A stretch of 64,000 nt of DNA from Neobacillus novalis NBRC 102450 (GTDB lineage Bacteria; Bacillota; Bacilli; Bacillales; Cytobacillaceae): the NCBI RefSeq assembly GCF_001591805.1, contig NZ_BCVP01000007.1:124001-188000 (forward strand). The letters are read 5' to 3'. The notes beneath the pieces were generated by a model that saw nothing but the letters and a program-made list of their open reading frames with translations, was not told the origin of the DNA and searched no databases. Below are positions 63,834 to 64,000 of the stretch, in pieces. The position numbers were made by a program, and so were the translations under genes. Within the stretch, counting starts at the first letter, position 1. Every line of letters starts with the position of its first letter.

Positions 63834-64000
63834 TTAATAATTATAAGCTTGTAATTCGAATCGTTTAATGACTTCATATTTTGGTGTTTGGTGTAGATGT
63901 GTTTGGTATAATACGACCTCATTTGTTTGAAATTGAAGAGGTTCAGGCTGAAGTTCATGCCATACTTCCAGCAATCCCTTTTGAAAAGTGGTGGTCCCGT
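63834..64000 (-). CDS. ytlP: RNA 2',3'-cyclic phosphodiesterase (2'-5' RNA ligase family), 3' end
   Basis: The final 54 residues or so of a frame that enters from the right edge, ending in TAA at 63834-63836. The read-through sequence includes KGLLEVWHELQPEPLQ and ends VVLYQTHLHQTPKYEVIKRF before a short tail, typical of the C-terminus of ThpR/LigT proteins. The HxTx catalytic motifs are outside the window. The start of ytlR follows 16 bases later, so the two are probably co-transcribed, as in B. subtilis. Confidence 0.72.
   Translation of the reverse strand, partial: GTTTFQKGLLEVWHELQPEPLQFQTNEVVLYQTHLHQTPKYEVIKRFELQAYNY

Overview
The window is a stretch of chromosomal backbone from a spore-forming member of the Bacillaceae (Firmicutes). 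The evidence is the gene content and order, which as I remember it largely follows the dnaE-to-ytlP region of Bacillus subtilis, with strong GGAGG-type ribosome binding sites, frequent TTG/GTG starts, and sporulation genes and promoters (ytrHI, ytfJ, an alpha/beta SASP, sigma-E, sigma-G and sigma-H type promoters). I see no phage, IS element, CRISPR array, rRNA or tRNA gene. A Bacillus-like genus such as Neobacillus is plausible, but I cannot name the species.

Layout. 1-4.3 kb: 3' part of dnaE is off the left edge; then ytrH-ytrI (+), nrnA (-), ytpI (+). 4.3-9.5 kb: ytoI, a small membrane protein, ytkL, a Xaa-Pro dipeptidase, an intergenic structured-RNA candidate with its own promoter and terminator, and ald. 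9.7-16.8 kb: a 52-residue unannotated gene, uspA, a small coiled-coil protein, moaB, an EcsC-family protein, ackA (activated by CcpA through an upstream cre), ytxK, tpx, ytfI-ytfJ. 17-24.3 kb: yteJ/sppA, nadK2, rarD, ytcJ, ytcI, SASP. 24.3-33.7 kb: thiI-nifZ (tRNA 4-thiouridine), ezrA and refZ (division), ytsP, a methionine gamma-lyase with a cre over its start site, a GAF-GGDEF protein, rpsD with its S4-binding leader. 33.8-45.2 kb: tyrS with a T-box, a class A PBP, and the acetate/carbon module acsA | acuA-acuB-acuC, ccpA, aroA. 45.5-54.7 kb: ytxG-ytxH-ytxJ behind a sigma-B promoter, murC, sftA, ytpQ, ytpP, then an ECF sigma/regulator pair and a lipoprotein. 54.8-64 kb: a DUF84 NTPase, an array of 52-bp tandem repeats, ytoP, ytzB, ytnP, trmB, ytzH, ytmP, amyX, ytlR and the 3' end of a 2'-5' RNA ligase-like gene.

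How the genes connect. Carbon overflow is the clearest theme: CcpA is encoded here, and two cre sites fit its two modes. One lies near -56 of ackA (activation) and one lies over the megL start site (repression). AcsA carries the modifiable lysine at K549, with its acetyltransferase AcuA and deacetylase AcuC divergent from it. Cell envelope and division form a second theme (murC, PBP, ezrA, refZ, sftA). Sulfur and redox genes (thiI/nifZ, megL, ytsP, tpx, ytxJ, ytpP) form a third.

Most unusual observations: the 52-bp hairpin-rich tandem array (55430-55965), the orphan structured RNA at 8104-8340, the palindromic element inside the acu operon, the GGDGT-to-GDDGT change in NAD kinase, and the ECF sigma locus with a predicted self-recognised promoter.
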